A stretch of DNA of 64,000 nucleotides, from NCBI RefSeq assembly GCF_016724845.1, contig NZ_CP068082.1:4712001-4776000 (forward strand), read 5' to 3'. This DNA comes from Sphingobacterium spiritivorum (GTDB lineage: Bacteria > Bacteroidota > Bacteroidia > Sphingobacteriales > Sphingobacteriaceae). Below, in pieces: positions 51,685-61,096 of the stretch (position 1 is its first letter; each line of letters begins with the position of its first letter). Made by a program: the position numbers and the translations under genes. The notes beneath the pieces are model-generated. The model ran no database searches, had not been told where the DNA came from, and saw only the letters and a list, made by a program, of their open reading frames with translations.

Positions 51685-54015
51685 TTAAAATTGATAAGCT
51701 ACACGGAAAGAGATATTCCGGCCCGCTCTGTGGGCATAGTACCGGAAGGTATCCATATAATCCTTGTATAACTTATTCATCAGGTTTTCTGCAGAAAGCG
51801 TGAGGTGCAGCTGTTGTTTTCCAATAGCCCAACTCGCGCCTGTGTACAGATCCACCAGGTGATAGGCAGGGGGAGGAGCAACATAATCCATGTCTGCTTC
51901 AAAACGATCCTGCCGGGTCACATAACGGTGGCTTAATTTAACATACGGCTTTTGCGCCCATTTTGCAGATACCAGATTCCATTGTATACTCTGTGTGACT
52001 CTATCGGAAGGGATAAAAGGTAGATAAGTGTTCAAAGAAGTATTTTTAGCCCTCACTGCAGAGAATGCCATATCATATTGCCAGTAATCAGAAATATGAT
52101 AAGCTGCTTTGATATCCAGCCCGTAGAAAAAAGCATTATGCTGCTGGTAACTATATACCGGGAAAGTACCACGTATCGTTTGTCTGACAGAGTCCGGATT
52201 AGGCACAGCATAGATGTAATCATAGATATACTGTGCATAGATATCCATATTAATATCTATTTTTCCAGGATTATAAAGCAGGCTATTCACCCATTTTACT
52301 CCTTTTTCACTCTTCATGTCCGGATTACCGACCTCATAAATACCGCTTCCATGATGCAGGCCATCGCTGTACAATTCATTAGCTGAAGGCGCTCTCCACG
52401 CCAGTCCTATATTACTCTTCCAGTTGAGGGCAGGCGTAATATGATACAACAGTCCTGCAGTACCGGATATATTGTGAAATGTCCGGGTACCGGAGTACAG
52501 TTTTTGATTGATCGTACCATCAGCATTCGGATTCCGGTAGTCATAACGGTAACCTTCCGCATCAAAGTAGCGGTAATCATAACGCAGTCCAACTTCAAAG
52601 TGATAAGAATTGTGATGAAACTGTGTAAGTCCGAATACACCTAAGCTATGATTATCATAATTCGGAATTATCGGCGTAGTACCTGTACCCGGCTTATTGT
52701 TGTTGATCTGAATAACCCCGTTAAGACCGAACTGAACAGCGGGTGTACGGTACAACACATCCAGCGACTGAGTAGTGAGAGACATATCAGCCATTGGAAG
52801 ATCATCAGCCTCCACACGGCGCAGATCGTATTCCCTGCGGTGATTGCGTTGGTAACCATATTGTACCTCCATTGTGCCCGAAGCAGATAGTTGTTGCTGC
52901 CATTTCACTTTTGCCAGATCATGAGTCACCTGCTGACGCGGAGCTTCTATAGTATAAGAGAAGTCATACTGATCAAGTGGTCTTCCGTTTTCGATAATGG
53001 TATAAATATCTTCACGTGTTCCGACATGGGCTCCGCGAAATATTCCCAGATTAGTTCCAAATCGGCTGAAGTAAGTTTCAATATGTCCGGACTTCAGACG
53101 GTATTGTAACTGGCCGGAGAAATTAAACTCTTCTACACCGGTATTGCCGAGGTAGTACGATGCTGTACGGATATTGCCCAGTTTCTTTCCCGAAGCCTGT
53201 ACACGCCAGGCCAGATCAGGAAGTACTTTTGTATTGCCTTCCAGCATTGCCGAGGTAGTACCGCCCCGTCCGTTGCTTTCCCCTACAAGATCCAGTCGTC
53301 CGCCGATCACCTTGTCATAATCCAGTGCAGCAGGAGTAGTCACGACTACACCACCAAGCGCATCAGCACCATACCGCACAGCCTGTGCGCCTTTAATCAC
53401 TTCGATTTTATCGGCTGTAAAGGGATCGATCTCCGGAGCATGTTCCGATCCCCATTGCTGTCCTTCCTGTCTTATTCCGTTGTTGAGAACAAGTATCCTG
53501 TTGCTATGCAATCCATTGATTACCGGTTTCACAATCGAGCTTCCTGTACTTAGCGTCGTCACACCGGCTATCCTGCTCAAAGCATCTCCTAAAAGCTTTC
53601 CCTTAGTTTCAGAAAGATCCTGAGCCGAAAGGCGGTGCTTACTGCCTGAAAGCGCCGTGTTCGATACTCCCACCACTTCCACATCATCCAGATGAATATT
53701 CGAGGGTCTGAGCGTAAAGTTCTGAGATTTATCTTTAGATAAGACAATCTGATCAGACTGAAAGGCGTCATATCCTACAGAGCTGATATGCAAAGTATAA
53801 GTGCCTGCGCAGACAGAAGTCAAACGGTAATACCCTTTGGCATCTGTCATAACAGATCTGCCGGCAGGCTGCAGGGTAACTGTTGCATTGGCAACAGGAA
53901 GTTTGGTTGTAGCAGATTGAATTTGTCCTGTCCATATATACGGACAAGAAGTCTGGGCAAAGGACAGCGAATAAGCTGTACACAATAGTAATATAGCGAT
54001 TACTCTTTTAATCAT
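51685..54015 (-). CDS. TonB-dependent outer-membrane receptor
   Basis: A 776-residue receptor. After the signal peptide (to about residue 20) comes a carboxypeptidase-regulatory-like domain (about 28-98, IQSATTKLPVANATVTLQPA). The plug follows (about 120-230; TLSTGSSIVKPVINGLHSNR and DALGGVVVTTP), then a β-barrel ending in aromatic Phe (VAYQF). The flanking His-rich proteins suggest a metal or metallophore substrate, possibly zinc or copper; regulation is unknown. Confidence 0.9.
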   Translation of the reverse strand: MIKRVIAILLLCTAYSLSFAQTSCPYIWTGQIQSATTKLPVANATVTLQPAGRSVMTDAKGYYRLTSVCAGTYTLHISSVGYDAFQSDQIVLSKDKSQNFTLRPSNIHLDDVEVVGVSNTALSGSKHRLSAQDLSETKGKLLGDALSRIAGVTTLSTGSSIVKPVINGLHSNRILVLNNGIRQEGQQWGSEHAPEIDPFTADKIEVIKGAQAVRYGADALGGVVVTTPAALDYDKVIGGRLDLVGESNGRGGTTSAMLEGNTKVLPDLAWRVQASGKKLGNIRTASYYLGNTGVEEFNFSGQLQYRLKSGHIETYFSRFGTNLGIFRGAHVGTREDIYTIIENGRPLDQYDFSYTIEAPRQQVTHDLAKVKWQQQLSASGTMEVQYGYQRNHRREYDLRRVEADDLPMADMSLTTQSLDVLYRTPAVQFGLNGVIQINNNKPGTGTTPIIPNYDNHSLGVFGLTQFHHNSYHFEVGLRYDYRYFDAEGYRYDYRNPNADGTINQKLYSGTRTFHNISGTAGLLYHITPALNWKSNIGLAWRAPSANELYSDGLHHGSGIYEVGNPDMKSEKGVKWVNSLLYNPGKIDINMDIYAQYIYDYIYAVPNPDSVRQTIRGTFPVYSYQQHNAFFYGLDIKAAYHISDYWQYDMAFSAVRAKNTSLNTYLPFIPSDRVTQSIQWNLVSAKWAQKPYVKLSHRYVTRQDRFEADMDYVAPPPAYHLVDLYTGASWAIGKQQLHLTLSAENLMNKLYKDYMDTFRYYAHRAGRNISFRVAYQF

Positions 54016-54249
54016 TTAAAATGGAATCAATGACAATGGATATCCACATGTGCCTCGTGCAGGTCACAGCGTAACAAAATGAATCAAACGGATACATCTA
54101 CGCTACAGACTGCAACCTGTCAGGCTAGCTGTGTGATGATATTCTTGAATAAGCTGACAAATGCTATAAGCGACACTTCTTAAAAGAAAATGCCATTAAA
54201 AATTCATAGACAGATTTGTCCGCAATATGTATGTTAAAAAGGGATTTGC
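54016..54249. promoter_or_regulatory. Spacer upstream of the TonB-receptor gene
   Basis: 234 bases between the receptor and the small His-rich gene. No gene or clear promoter motif is seen; the two minus-strand genes may be co-transcribed from 54593-54620. Confidence 0.25.
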
Positions 54250-54570
54250 CTAGCAAGGAGGATCCTTGTTGGATTTGAGTGCATCAAAGCCTTTAGGTAT
54301 TCTGAAAGCCAGCTTATCCTGTATGAGCCTGTTAACAGGATGCTCCGGTACAGATAGTGTCAATTCAGGAGACAACGGTAAGATGGTGCGATCCGTATGT
54401 ATAATATGACAGATAGCACATTCTGTGGCTGAATCCTTAGCCGGGGAAGAATTCCCCTGGGCATGAGCAGCATGATGATGGGTGTGGGTATATTGTACCG
54501 AATAGAAAAAAGCAAGCAACAACGCTGCTAAAAGCGTGCAATATCGGGTTATGTACTTGCGACTATTCAA
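54250..54570 (-). CDS. Small His/Cys-rich exported protein
   Basis: About 106 residues. I prefer a non-ATG start (TTG 54570) because the predicted -7 element at 54593-54600 lies inside the longer frame that begins at 54612. A membrane or signal segment (LLAALLLAFFYSVQYTH) is followed by THTHHHAAHA and CAICHIIH, a candidate metal-binding Cys/His cluster. The next gene downstream is the TonB receptor, so it is plausibly part of a metal uptake unit. Confidence 0.6.
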   Translation of the reverse strand: MNSRKYITRYCTLLAALLLAFFYSVQYTHTHHHAAHAQGNSSPAKDSATECAICHIIHTDRTILPLSPELTLSVPEHPVNRLIQDKLAFRIPKGFDALKSNKDPPC

Positions 54571-54592
54571 TACAATTTTGTAATTCAATATG

Positions 54593-54620
54593 CAAAAATA
54601 CATCAAATACAACTAGGTTG
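54593..54620 (-). promoter_or_regulatory. Promoter of the small His-rich / TonB-receptor unit
   Basis: On the minus strand TATTTTTG (54600-54593) fits TAnnTTTG, with TTGC about 20 bases upstream as the -33 element. A perfect 12-base palindrome, GTTTAATTAAAC, lies at 54624-54635 just upstream and could be an operator. Confidence 0.5.
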
Positions 54621-54659
54621 CAAGTTTAATTAAACAATGTTGCATTTGTTTTTTGTAAT

Positions 54660-55553
54660 TTATGATCTGGGATGGAATTGTGTAATGATAGCATGCAGAT
54701 AATCCCGGTCAATATGTGTATAGATCTCTGTCGTCGTTATACTTTCATGCCCCAGCATATCCTGCACAGCACGAAGATCTGCACCTCCTTCTACCAGATG
54801 AGAGGCAAAACTATGCCTGAATGTATGTGGGCTGATTTCTTTCTGAAGCCCTGTTTTGGCAGCCAGGTCCTTGATAATTAAGAATATCATAACCCTGGAA
54901 AGCGAAGTGCCCCGCTTATTGAGAAATACATAATCTTCAAATCCTGCTTTTACAGGTTGGTGTACCCGTATCTCATTGAGGTAAATATTCAGGTACTTGA
55001 TAGCATGCTGCCCGATAGGGATCAGGCGTTCTTTATTTCCTTTTCCTTCTACTTTAATAAAATCTATATGCAGAAAAAGGTTAGATATCCTAAGATTGAC
55101 TAATTCAGAAACCCGAAGCCCGCAACCATATAATATTTCAAGAATTGCTTTGTTGCGCATGCCATCTGCAGTACTCAGATCCAGTGCGCCGATCAGCTGA
55201 TCAATCTCTTCGATATTCAGGACTACAGGAATCTTTCGGCTCAATCGCGGAGATTGAATCAGTTCCACAGGATTCTTTGTGATGAGTCCTTCCAGCTGAA
55301 GGTATCCGAAAAATGCTTTTAGCCCGGAAATAAGCCGGGACTGGCTGTAGGGAGAAATATCAAAAGTATTGATCCAGACAAGAAACTCCTGTATATTATG
55401 GACAGACAGCTGCTTCAGCGTAAGCTGTTGATCTGTACAGTAGACCTCCAGCTTAGCAATATCATTCAGATACGCTTCGATAGAGTTAGAGGTAAGACCT
55501 CTCTCCAGTTGTAAATAACGTTTAAAATCCTTCTTATTAATTTCCCATTCCAT
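54660..55553 (-). CDS. xerD: Tyrosine recombinase XerD-type
   Basis: A 297-residue chromosome dimer-resolution recombinase. Catalytic residues are visible: Arg in GCGLRVSELVNLR, Lys in VEGKGNKERLIPI, HTFRHSFASHL and LGHESITTTEIYTHI with the nucleophilic Tyr. No arm-binding domain is present, unlike the ICE integrase. XerC and XerD cannot be told apart here. Confidence 0.9.
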   Translation of the reverse strand: MEWEINKKDFKRYLQLERGLTSNSIEAYLNDIAKLEVYCTDQQLTLKQLSVHNIQEFLVWINTFDISPYSQSRLISGLKAFFGYLQLEGLITKNPVELIQSPRLSRKIPVVLNIEEIDQLIGALDLSTADGMRNKAILEILYGCGLRVSELVNLRISNLFLHIDFIKVEGKGNKERLIPIGQHAIKYLNIYLNEIRVHQPVKAGFEDYVFLNKRGTSLSRVMIFLIIKDLAAKTGLQKEISPHTFRHSFASHLVEGGADLRAVQDMLGHESITTTEIYTHIDRDYLHAIITQFHPRS

Positions 55554-55663
55554 ATCCTTTACAATAGTAAATAAAATCCCGTAATAATATCAGATAGATA
55601 AAGAAAATATATTAACTTCACTGCGAACTTTACATAACTTAATTTAGTCACTCTACTCGTATT

Positions 55664-58534
55664 ATGAAATTATTAAAACCTATTGCCCTGGCATTTCTGC
55701 TGCCGGCAACTTTTTCATTGGCGCACGCCGCTAATAATCCCCCCACAAACATTCATCCGGAAGCACGTCAGATTTTAGCGACTGACAGTATATCCTGGAA
55801 TACCAAACTGCCTTTAGACAATGAAGTGCTTACAGGCAAGTTAAAAAACGGATTCCAGTATTTTATACGCAAAAATACGGAACCGGAGAAAAGAGTGGTC
55901 ATGTATCTGGCGAATAAAGTCGGTTCAGTACTGGAATCAGAAGAGCAACTGGGATTGGCTCACTTTCTGGAACATATGAATTTTAACGGATTAAAACATT
56001 TTCCGAAGAATGCATTAGTCGATTATCTGCAGAAAGCAGGAGTTCGTTTTGGAAGTGATCTCAATGCATATACCAGCTTTGACGAAACTATATATCAGCT
56101 CCCTATTCCTTCTGATGATCCCGAATTATTGAAAAACGGATTGCAGGTCATGAGAGACTGGGCACAGGATGCCTTACTAACGACAGAAGAGATAGACAAA
56201 GAACGTGGTATCGTACTGGAAGAAATGCGTGGCGGCAAAGGAGCACAACAACGTATGCGTGATCAGTATCTTCCGCTTTTGCTTAACAATTCACACTATG
56301 CGAACCGCCTGCCCATCGGAACGGAAAAAAGTATTTCTACATTCAAACCGGAGGTCCTTCGCCAATTCCATAAAGACTGGTACAGACCAGATCTGCAGTC
56401 TATCATAATTGTAGGGGATATTGACGTGAAGCAAATGGAAGCTGAGGTGATCCGGTTATTTTCAGATCTGAAAGCTCCGTCAAAACCAAGACCTCACGTA
56501 AAATATAAGGTAGATCTGGCTAATAAAAATCAGTTTATGGCTGTTACAGATCCTGAAATGTCGTATACAGTCGGACAGATTATTATTAAACATCCGGAAG
56601 AAAAAACAGAAACAGTCGGAGATTACCGCAGAGCATTGCTTAAATCTGTCTATAACGGCATGATCAATGCGCGTATGAGTGAAATACTACAGCAATCTAA
56701 TCCTCCGTTTATTCAGGCCGGTGGAGGTGTTGAAGAGTTTCTCGGAGGGCTGGATAATCTGGGGCTGTACTTTGTAGCCAAGCCGGGCGAATTTGAAAGC
56801 GGATTCAAAACATTGGTCCGGGAGATGGATAGAATTCAGAAATTCGGTTTTACACAAACTGAATTCGATCGTGTCATTTCTTCTATTCGTAAAAATAACG
56901 AGACAGCTTATACCGAGCGTGATAAAAAGAAATCAGAAAGTTATGTGCAGGGATATATGAATTATTTTCTTGAAAAAGACCCTGCTTTAAGTAATGAATA
57001 CCGTTATCAGCTCACTAACCAGCTCCTGCCTTCTCTGACGCTAAAAGAGGTAGAACAGATCGGACAAAAGTATTATGTTGACAACAACCGCGATGTGCTG
57101 ATACTGGCGCCGGAAAATCAAAAAGCAAATCTGCCGGATGAAGCGAAGATCAATACCTGGTTTGCTGAAGTGGACAAAGAAGAAATCACAGCTTACGAAG
57201 ACAAAGTTTCCACACTGCCTTTATTAGCGAAGCAACCTGTAAAGGGAAGTATTGTTAAGGAAGGGGCAGCGAATACGATAGGTGTAAAAGAACTCGTGCT
57301 GAGTAATGGCGTAAAAGTATTACTGAAACCTACTACATTTAAAAATGATGAAATTCTGATTTCGGCATTCAGCCCGGGAGGAACGTCCCTTTATGCAGAT
57401 GCAGATTACAATTCCGCTTCTAATGCAGCCGGACTGGTCGATGCCAGCGGTGTCGGACAACTGAACAATGTAGAATTACAAAAATACCTTACCGGCAAGC
57501 GTGTAGGTATCACTCCATATATCAGTGAACGATCTGAAGGATTCAGCGGACAGTCTGACAAAGAAGGTTTGAAGACGATGTTTGAATTATTGTATGGCTA
57601 CTTCACAGAACCACGACTAGATGATGATGTTTTCCAGAGCAACATTACCAAATCTCTTTCTTCTATCGCAAATATGGAAAATGATCCGAATTTTGTCTTT
57701 AGAAAAAGTGTATTCAGCACCTTATACGGCAATAATATCCGTCGTCAGACCGCTTCAAAGGAATCCATACAACAGATCAATAAAGACAGAGCACTCGAGA
57801 TCTACAAAGATAGATTTGCAGACGCATCAGATTTCACCTTTACTATCGTAGGTTCATTTACTGAAGAAGAGATCAAACCACTTCTGGAAGAATACATAGC
57901 TTCACTACCGGCTAAAAACCGTCAGGAGAAAGCCAAAGATCTGGGAATTCAGGAGCCGGCCAAAGGTGTAGAGACTGTAGTCAATAAAGGTAAAGAGCAA
58001 AAAGCTACTGTACAACTGGCATACTATGGAGATTACGCATACTCAGAGGAGGAAAATATGAATCTGGATGCCTTGGAAAGTATTCTGAATATCACACTGA
58101 TCGAGCGTCTTCGTGAAGATGAAAGCGGTGTATACGGAGTAGGGGCAGGAGCTAATTACCGTAAATTTCCAAAACCAAGATACAGTTTCAGTATTGGCTT
58201 CGGGTCTGCAGTAGATAAGGCACAGCCATTAATTGCTTCCACACTGGATGAGATCAACAAAATCAAGAAAAACGGACCTACGAAAGTAGATCTGGAGAAA
58301 TTTGTGATTGAGCAAAAACGTCAGCTGGAAGTACAGTTGCGGGAGAATGGTTTCTGGCTGGGACATATTGTCAATTCAGCTCAGAATCAGGAAGACGCTA
58401 CGCATATCCTGAAATATATGGACGACCTCAATAAGGTGACGGTCGAATCAGTAAAAGCAGTAGCTGATAAATATCTGAAAGAAGACCGTTTATTCAGATT
58501 TATCCTGATGCCGGATCAGACTGCTACCAAATAA
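55664..58534 (+). CDS. M16-family zinc peptidase (pitrilysin type)
   Basis: A 956-residue exported protease with a signal peptide (about 1-23). The inverted zinc motif HFLEH is at 100-104, with the third ligand Glu in ERGIVLEEMR. Two M16 halves are visible; the second starts near residue 540 and lacks the zinc motif, as usual. It is divergent from xerD and is closed by the hairpin at 58555. Confidence 0.92.
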   Translation: MKLLKPIALAFLLPATFSLAHAANNPPTNIHPEARQILATDSISWNTKLPLDNEVLTGKLKNGFQYFIRKNTEPEKRVVMYLANKVGSVLESEEQLGLAHFLEHMNFNGLKHFPKNALVDYLQKAGVRFGSDLNAYTSFDETIYQLPIPSDDPELLKNGLQVMRDWAQDALLTTEEIDKERGIVLEEMRGGKGAQQRMRDQYLPLLLNNSHYANRLPIGTEKSISTFKPEVLRQFHKDWYRPDLQSIIIVGDIDVKQMEAEVIRLFSDLKAPSKPRPHVKYKVDLANKNQFMAVTDPEMSYTVGQIIIKHPEEKTETVGDYRRALLKSVYNGMINARMSEILQQSNPPFIQAGGGVEEFLGGLDNLGLYFVAKPGEFESGFKTLVREMDRIQKFGFTQTEFDRVISSIRKNNETAYTERDKKKSESYVQGYMNYFLEKDPALSNEYRYQLTNQLLPSLTLKEVEQIGQKYYVDNNRDVLILAPENQKANLPDEAKINTWFAEVDKEEITAYEDKVSTLPLLAKQPVKGSIVKEGAANTIGVKELVLSNGVKVLLKPTTFKNDEILISAFSPGGTSLYADADYNSASNAAGLVDASGVGQLNNVELQKYLTGKRVGITPYISERSEGFSGQSDKEGLKTMFELLYGYFTEPRLDDDVFQSNITKSLSSIANMENDPNFVFRKSVFSTLYGNNIRRQTASKESIQQINKDRALEIYKDRFADASDFTFTIVGSFTEEEIKPLLEEYIASLPAKNRQEKAKDLGIQEPAKGVETVVNKGKEQKATVQLAYYGDYAYSEEENMNLDALESILNITLIERLREDESGVYGVGAGANYRKFPKPRYSFSIGFGSAVDKAQPLIASTLDEINKIKKNGPTKVDLEKFVIEQKRQLEVQLRENGFWLGHIVNSAQNQEDATHILKYMDDLNKVTVESVKAVADKYLKEDRLFRFILMPDQTATK

Positions 58535-58554
58535 AGAGGTAGTATCCGAAAAGC

Positions 58555-58587
58555 AAAAAGCTCAACCGTTGTCGGTTGAGCTTTTTT
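58555..58587. terminator. Bidirectional terminator between M16 peptidase and rpoD
   Basis: A stem of AAAAAGCTCAACCG (58555-58568) with CGGTTGAGCTTTTT (58573-58586) and loop TTGT, followed by further T. It serves both convergent genes. Confidence 0.9.
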
Positions 58588-58608
58588 TGATAATGCTATA
58601 TTAGATTA

Positions 58609-59469
58609 TTAACCTAAATATGATTTCAAAATTTTGCTTCGTGAAGTGTGACGTAAGCGCTGTAACGCTTTGTCCTTGATTTGACGAACACGCTCACGAG
58701 TTAGATTAAATTTTTCGCCGATCTCTTCCAGAGATAATTGATGATTAGAACCTAATCCGAAGAAAAGAACAATAATTTCACGTTCTCTTTCTGTCAATGT
58801 TGCCAGGGAACGCTTAATTTCCTCTGACAGAGACTCATCGATCAGAGAGCTGTCTGTGTCCGGATCATGATTTTCCAGTACGTCTAACAGGGTGTTTTCT
58901 TCCCCTTGCACAAAAGGTGCATCCATGGATACATGTCTTCCGGAATTGCTCAATGTGTCAGATACCTTGTCAACTGTTGTTTCCAGGATATCAGCTAATT
59001 CTTCAGGCGATGGTTCACGCTCGTATTCCTGCTCCAGTTTGGAGAAAGCCTTGCTGATCTTGCTTAAAGAACCAACCTGGTTTAAAGGTAAACGAACGAT
59101 ACGTGACTGTTCGGCGATAGCTTGTAAGATCGACTGACGAATCCACCATACAGCATACGAAATAAATTTAAATCCCTTGGTTTCGTCAAAACGTTTAGCT
59201 GCTTTAATAAGTCCGAGGTTACCTTCATTGATTAAATCTCCTAAGGTCAAACCTTGATTCTGATACTGTTTTGCAACGGAAACTACGAAACGTAAATTTG
59301 TTTTCGTTAATTTTTCCAAAGCGACCTGATCGCCCTCACGTATACGTTGAGCAAGGATCACTTCTTCTTCTGCGGTGATTAAGTCTACTTTACCAATCTC
59401 GTGAAGGTATTTGTCTAATGACTGTGATTCACGGTTGGTAATCGATTGTGTAATTTTGAGCTGTCTCAT
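58609..59469 (-). CDS. rpoD: Primary RNA polymerase sigma factor RpoD/SigA
   Basis: A 286-residue sigma-70 protein. Region 1.2 is MRQLKITQSITNRESQSLDK, region 2 includes DLINEGNLGLIKAAKRFD and FISYAVWWIRQSI, and region 4 has the HTH LSLEEIGEKFNLTRERVRQI. The short length without region 1.1 is normal for Bacteroidota and fits the TAnnTTTG promoters seen here. The terminator ahead is shared with the M16 gene. Confidence 0.96.
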   Translation of the reverse strand: MRQLKITQSITNRESQSLDKYLHEIGKVDLITAEEEVILAQRIREGDQVALEKLTKTNLRFVVSVAKQYQNQGLTLGDLINEGNLGLIKAAKRFDETKGFKFISYAVWWIRQSILQAIAEQSRIVRLPLNQVGSLSKISKAFSKLEQEYEREPSPEELADILETTVDKVSDTLSNSGRHVSMDAPFVQGEENTLLDVLENHDPDTDSSLIDESLSEEIKRSLATLTEREREIIVLFFGLGSNHQLSLEEIGEKFNLTRERVRQIKDKALQRLRHTSRSKILKSYLG

Positions 59470-59866
59470 TGAATATTATAATACCTTTCTGGCTGAAATG
59501 TTTGCAAAAATACAAAAAAAATGCTTAAAAACATGAGCTAAATGCAAATTATCTACTCATTATTAGTTAGTTATGACATAGTGTGAGGCGATTTTATAAC
59601 ATCAAAAACTGTTCCAGTATTATACAAATTATCTATACTTCAGCGTTTGACTATTCAATATAATTTATATTTTTATATAAAAAGCTGATAAACAAACAAT
59701 TAATAATTACTTAAATATTTGTTAAAAAGCAACAACTAATCTCCCTAACTGACAAATTACAATTTTTAAATTCCTGTCAATAACCAAACAATTTTTCATA
59801 AAAGTTGTTTTAAAAAAGTAAATTGAACCGAAATTGTTAATCATCCCCTATAATACATCATCACTT
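59470..59866. promoter_or_regulatory. AT-rich divergent promoter region of rpoD and XRE gene
   Basis: 397 bases, very AT-rich, no gene. On the minus strand TATTTTTG (59512-59505) fits the -7 consensus and lies 36 bases from the rpoD start. The rest shows poly-A/T tracts but no distinct repeat. Confidence 0.45.
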
Positions 59867-60106
59867 ATGCCAATTATTATACATTTGGATGACATAATGT
59901 CCCAACGAAAAGTATCCCTAAGTGAACTGAGCAATATGGTCGGTATCACCTTGTCAAACCTCTCTATTATCAAAAACGGAAAATGTAGAGCAATTCGTCT
60001 TCATACGCTGTCAGCAATATGTAAAGCTTTGGATTGTCAGCCCGGAGATATTCTTGAATATACAGATCAGCCTGTGTTAGCTAGAGGCAAAGCGATAGCC
60101 ACGTAA
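59867..60106 (+). CDS. Small XRE-family (YozG-like) regulator
   Basis: A 79-residue HTH protein starting at ATG 59867 (MPIIIHLDDIMSQRKVSLSE). The helix-turn-helix is LSELSNMVGITLSNLSIIKN and the following CKALDCQPGDILEY is the typical end of YozG-like Cro/CI proteins. Its last 30 bases overlap the end of fmt on the opposite strand. Confidence 0.8.
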   Translation: MPIIIHLDDIMSQRKVSLSELSNMVGITLSNLSIIKNGKCRAIRLHTLSAICKALDCQPGDILEYTDQPVLARGKAIAT

Positions 60107-61003
60107 GAACTCATCCGTCAACATACGCTTCTTACCCTCAATCTGCAGGGCTTTCAGATGGATATATCCGTCCTGAGTCGCGTATTTCAGATAAGTTTTG
60201 CCATCTGTCACATACTGACCTGCCTGAATGTCAGGCTTTGTAATTTCTTTTTCTACTTCATATATCTTGAGTACTTTCCCATCCAGATAGGTGAAAGCTG
60301 CAGGATAAGGGCTCAGACCTCTTATCAGGTTGAATACAGTAGTTGTACTCTTGTCCCAATTAATGAGACAATCTTCTTTAAATATTTTGGGTGCATGTTT
60401 AAGTGTTGAGCCTTCAATCAGTGTATCCTGTGGAATAGGAGTAAGTGAACCGGATTTCATAGCTTCAATCGTTTGCAATAACACTTCTGCACCTTTGTGC
60501 ATCAGCTTATCATGAATCGTTCCGGCATTATCATTTTCCGCAATAGGAACTTCACCTTTGAAAAGAATGTTTCCGGTATCTATTTCATGCTGGAGTAAGA
60601 AAGTCGTTACACCTGTCTTCTCTTCCCCGTTAATGATCGCATGATTGATCGGAGCCGCACCCCGGTATTGAGGAAGGAGGGAACCGTGAACATTGATAGT
60701 TCCTTTAACAGGCATATCCCATACCAGCTCAGGAAGCATACGAAAAGCCACGACCACCTGCAGATCAGCGTTGAAAGCCTTTAATTCTTTCAGAAATTCA
60801 GAATCCTTTAATCTGACCGGCTGTAATACCGGTATATGATGTTCTACTGCAAATTTTTTGACCGCAGACTCATGAAGCTTCTGACCTCTGCCAGCGGGTT
60901 TATCCGGTACGGTCACCACCGCTACAACATTTTCACCCGAGTCCAGCAAAGCCTTTAACGAAGCTACTGCAAAATCCGGAGTTCCCATAAAAATGATACG
61001 CAT
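60077..61003 (-). CDS. fmt: Methionyl-tRNA formyltransferase
   Basis: A 308-residue enzyme that formylates initiator Met-tRNA. The N-terminal FMGTPDFAVASLKALL, the catalytic SLLPQYRGAAPINHAIINGE (Asn and His) and HEIDTGNIL (Asp) match the family. I chose ATG 61003 (MRIIFMGTPDF) rather than the longer frame. It overlaps the convergent XRE gene by 30 bases. Confidence 0.95.
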   Translation of the reverse strand: MRIIFMGTPDFAVASLKALLDSGENVVAVVTVPDKPAGRGQKLHESAVKKFAVEHHIPVLQPVRLKDSEFLKELKAFNADLQVVVAFRMLPELVWDMPVKGTINVHGSLLPQYRGAAPINHAIINGEEKTGVTTFLLQHEIDTGNILFKGEVPIAENDNAGTIHDKLMHKGAEVLLQTIEAMKSGSLTPIPQDTLIEGSTLKHAPKIFKEDCLINWDKSTTTVFNLIRGLSPYPAAFTYLDGKVLKIYEVEKEITKPDIQAGQYVTDGKTYLKYATQDGYIHLKALQIEGKKRMLTDEFLRGYRFASS

Positions 61004-61061
61004 CTCTAAATACTGATTAATGTTAAAAAATTCTCTTTCTATGCCGAATGACAAAAATGAT

Positions 61062-61069
61062 TACCTTTG
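61062..61069 (+). promoter_or_regulatory. -7 promoter element of the ABC permease gene
   Basis: TACCTTTG matches TAnnTTTG. It lies 28 bases before the TTG start at 61097; no clear -33 TTTG is seen. Confidence 0.5.
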
Positions 61070-61096
61070 CGAAGGTACAAATTATATTAATCAGGC

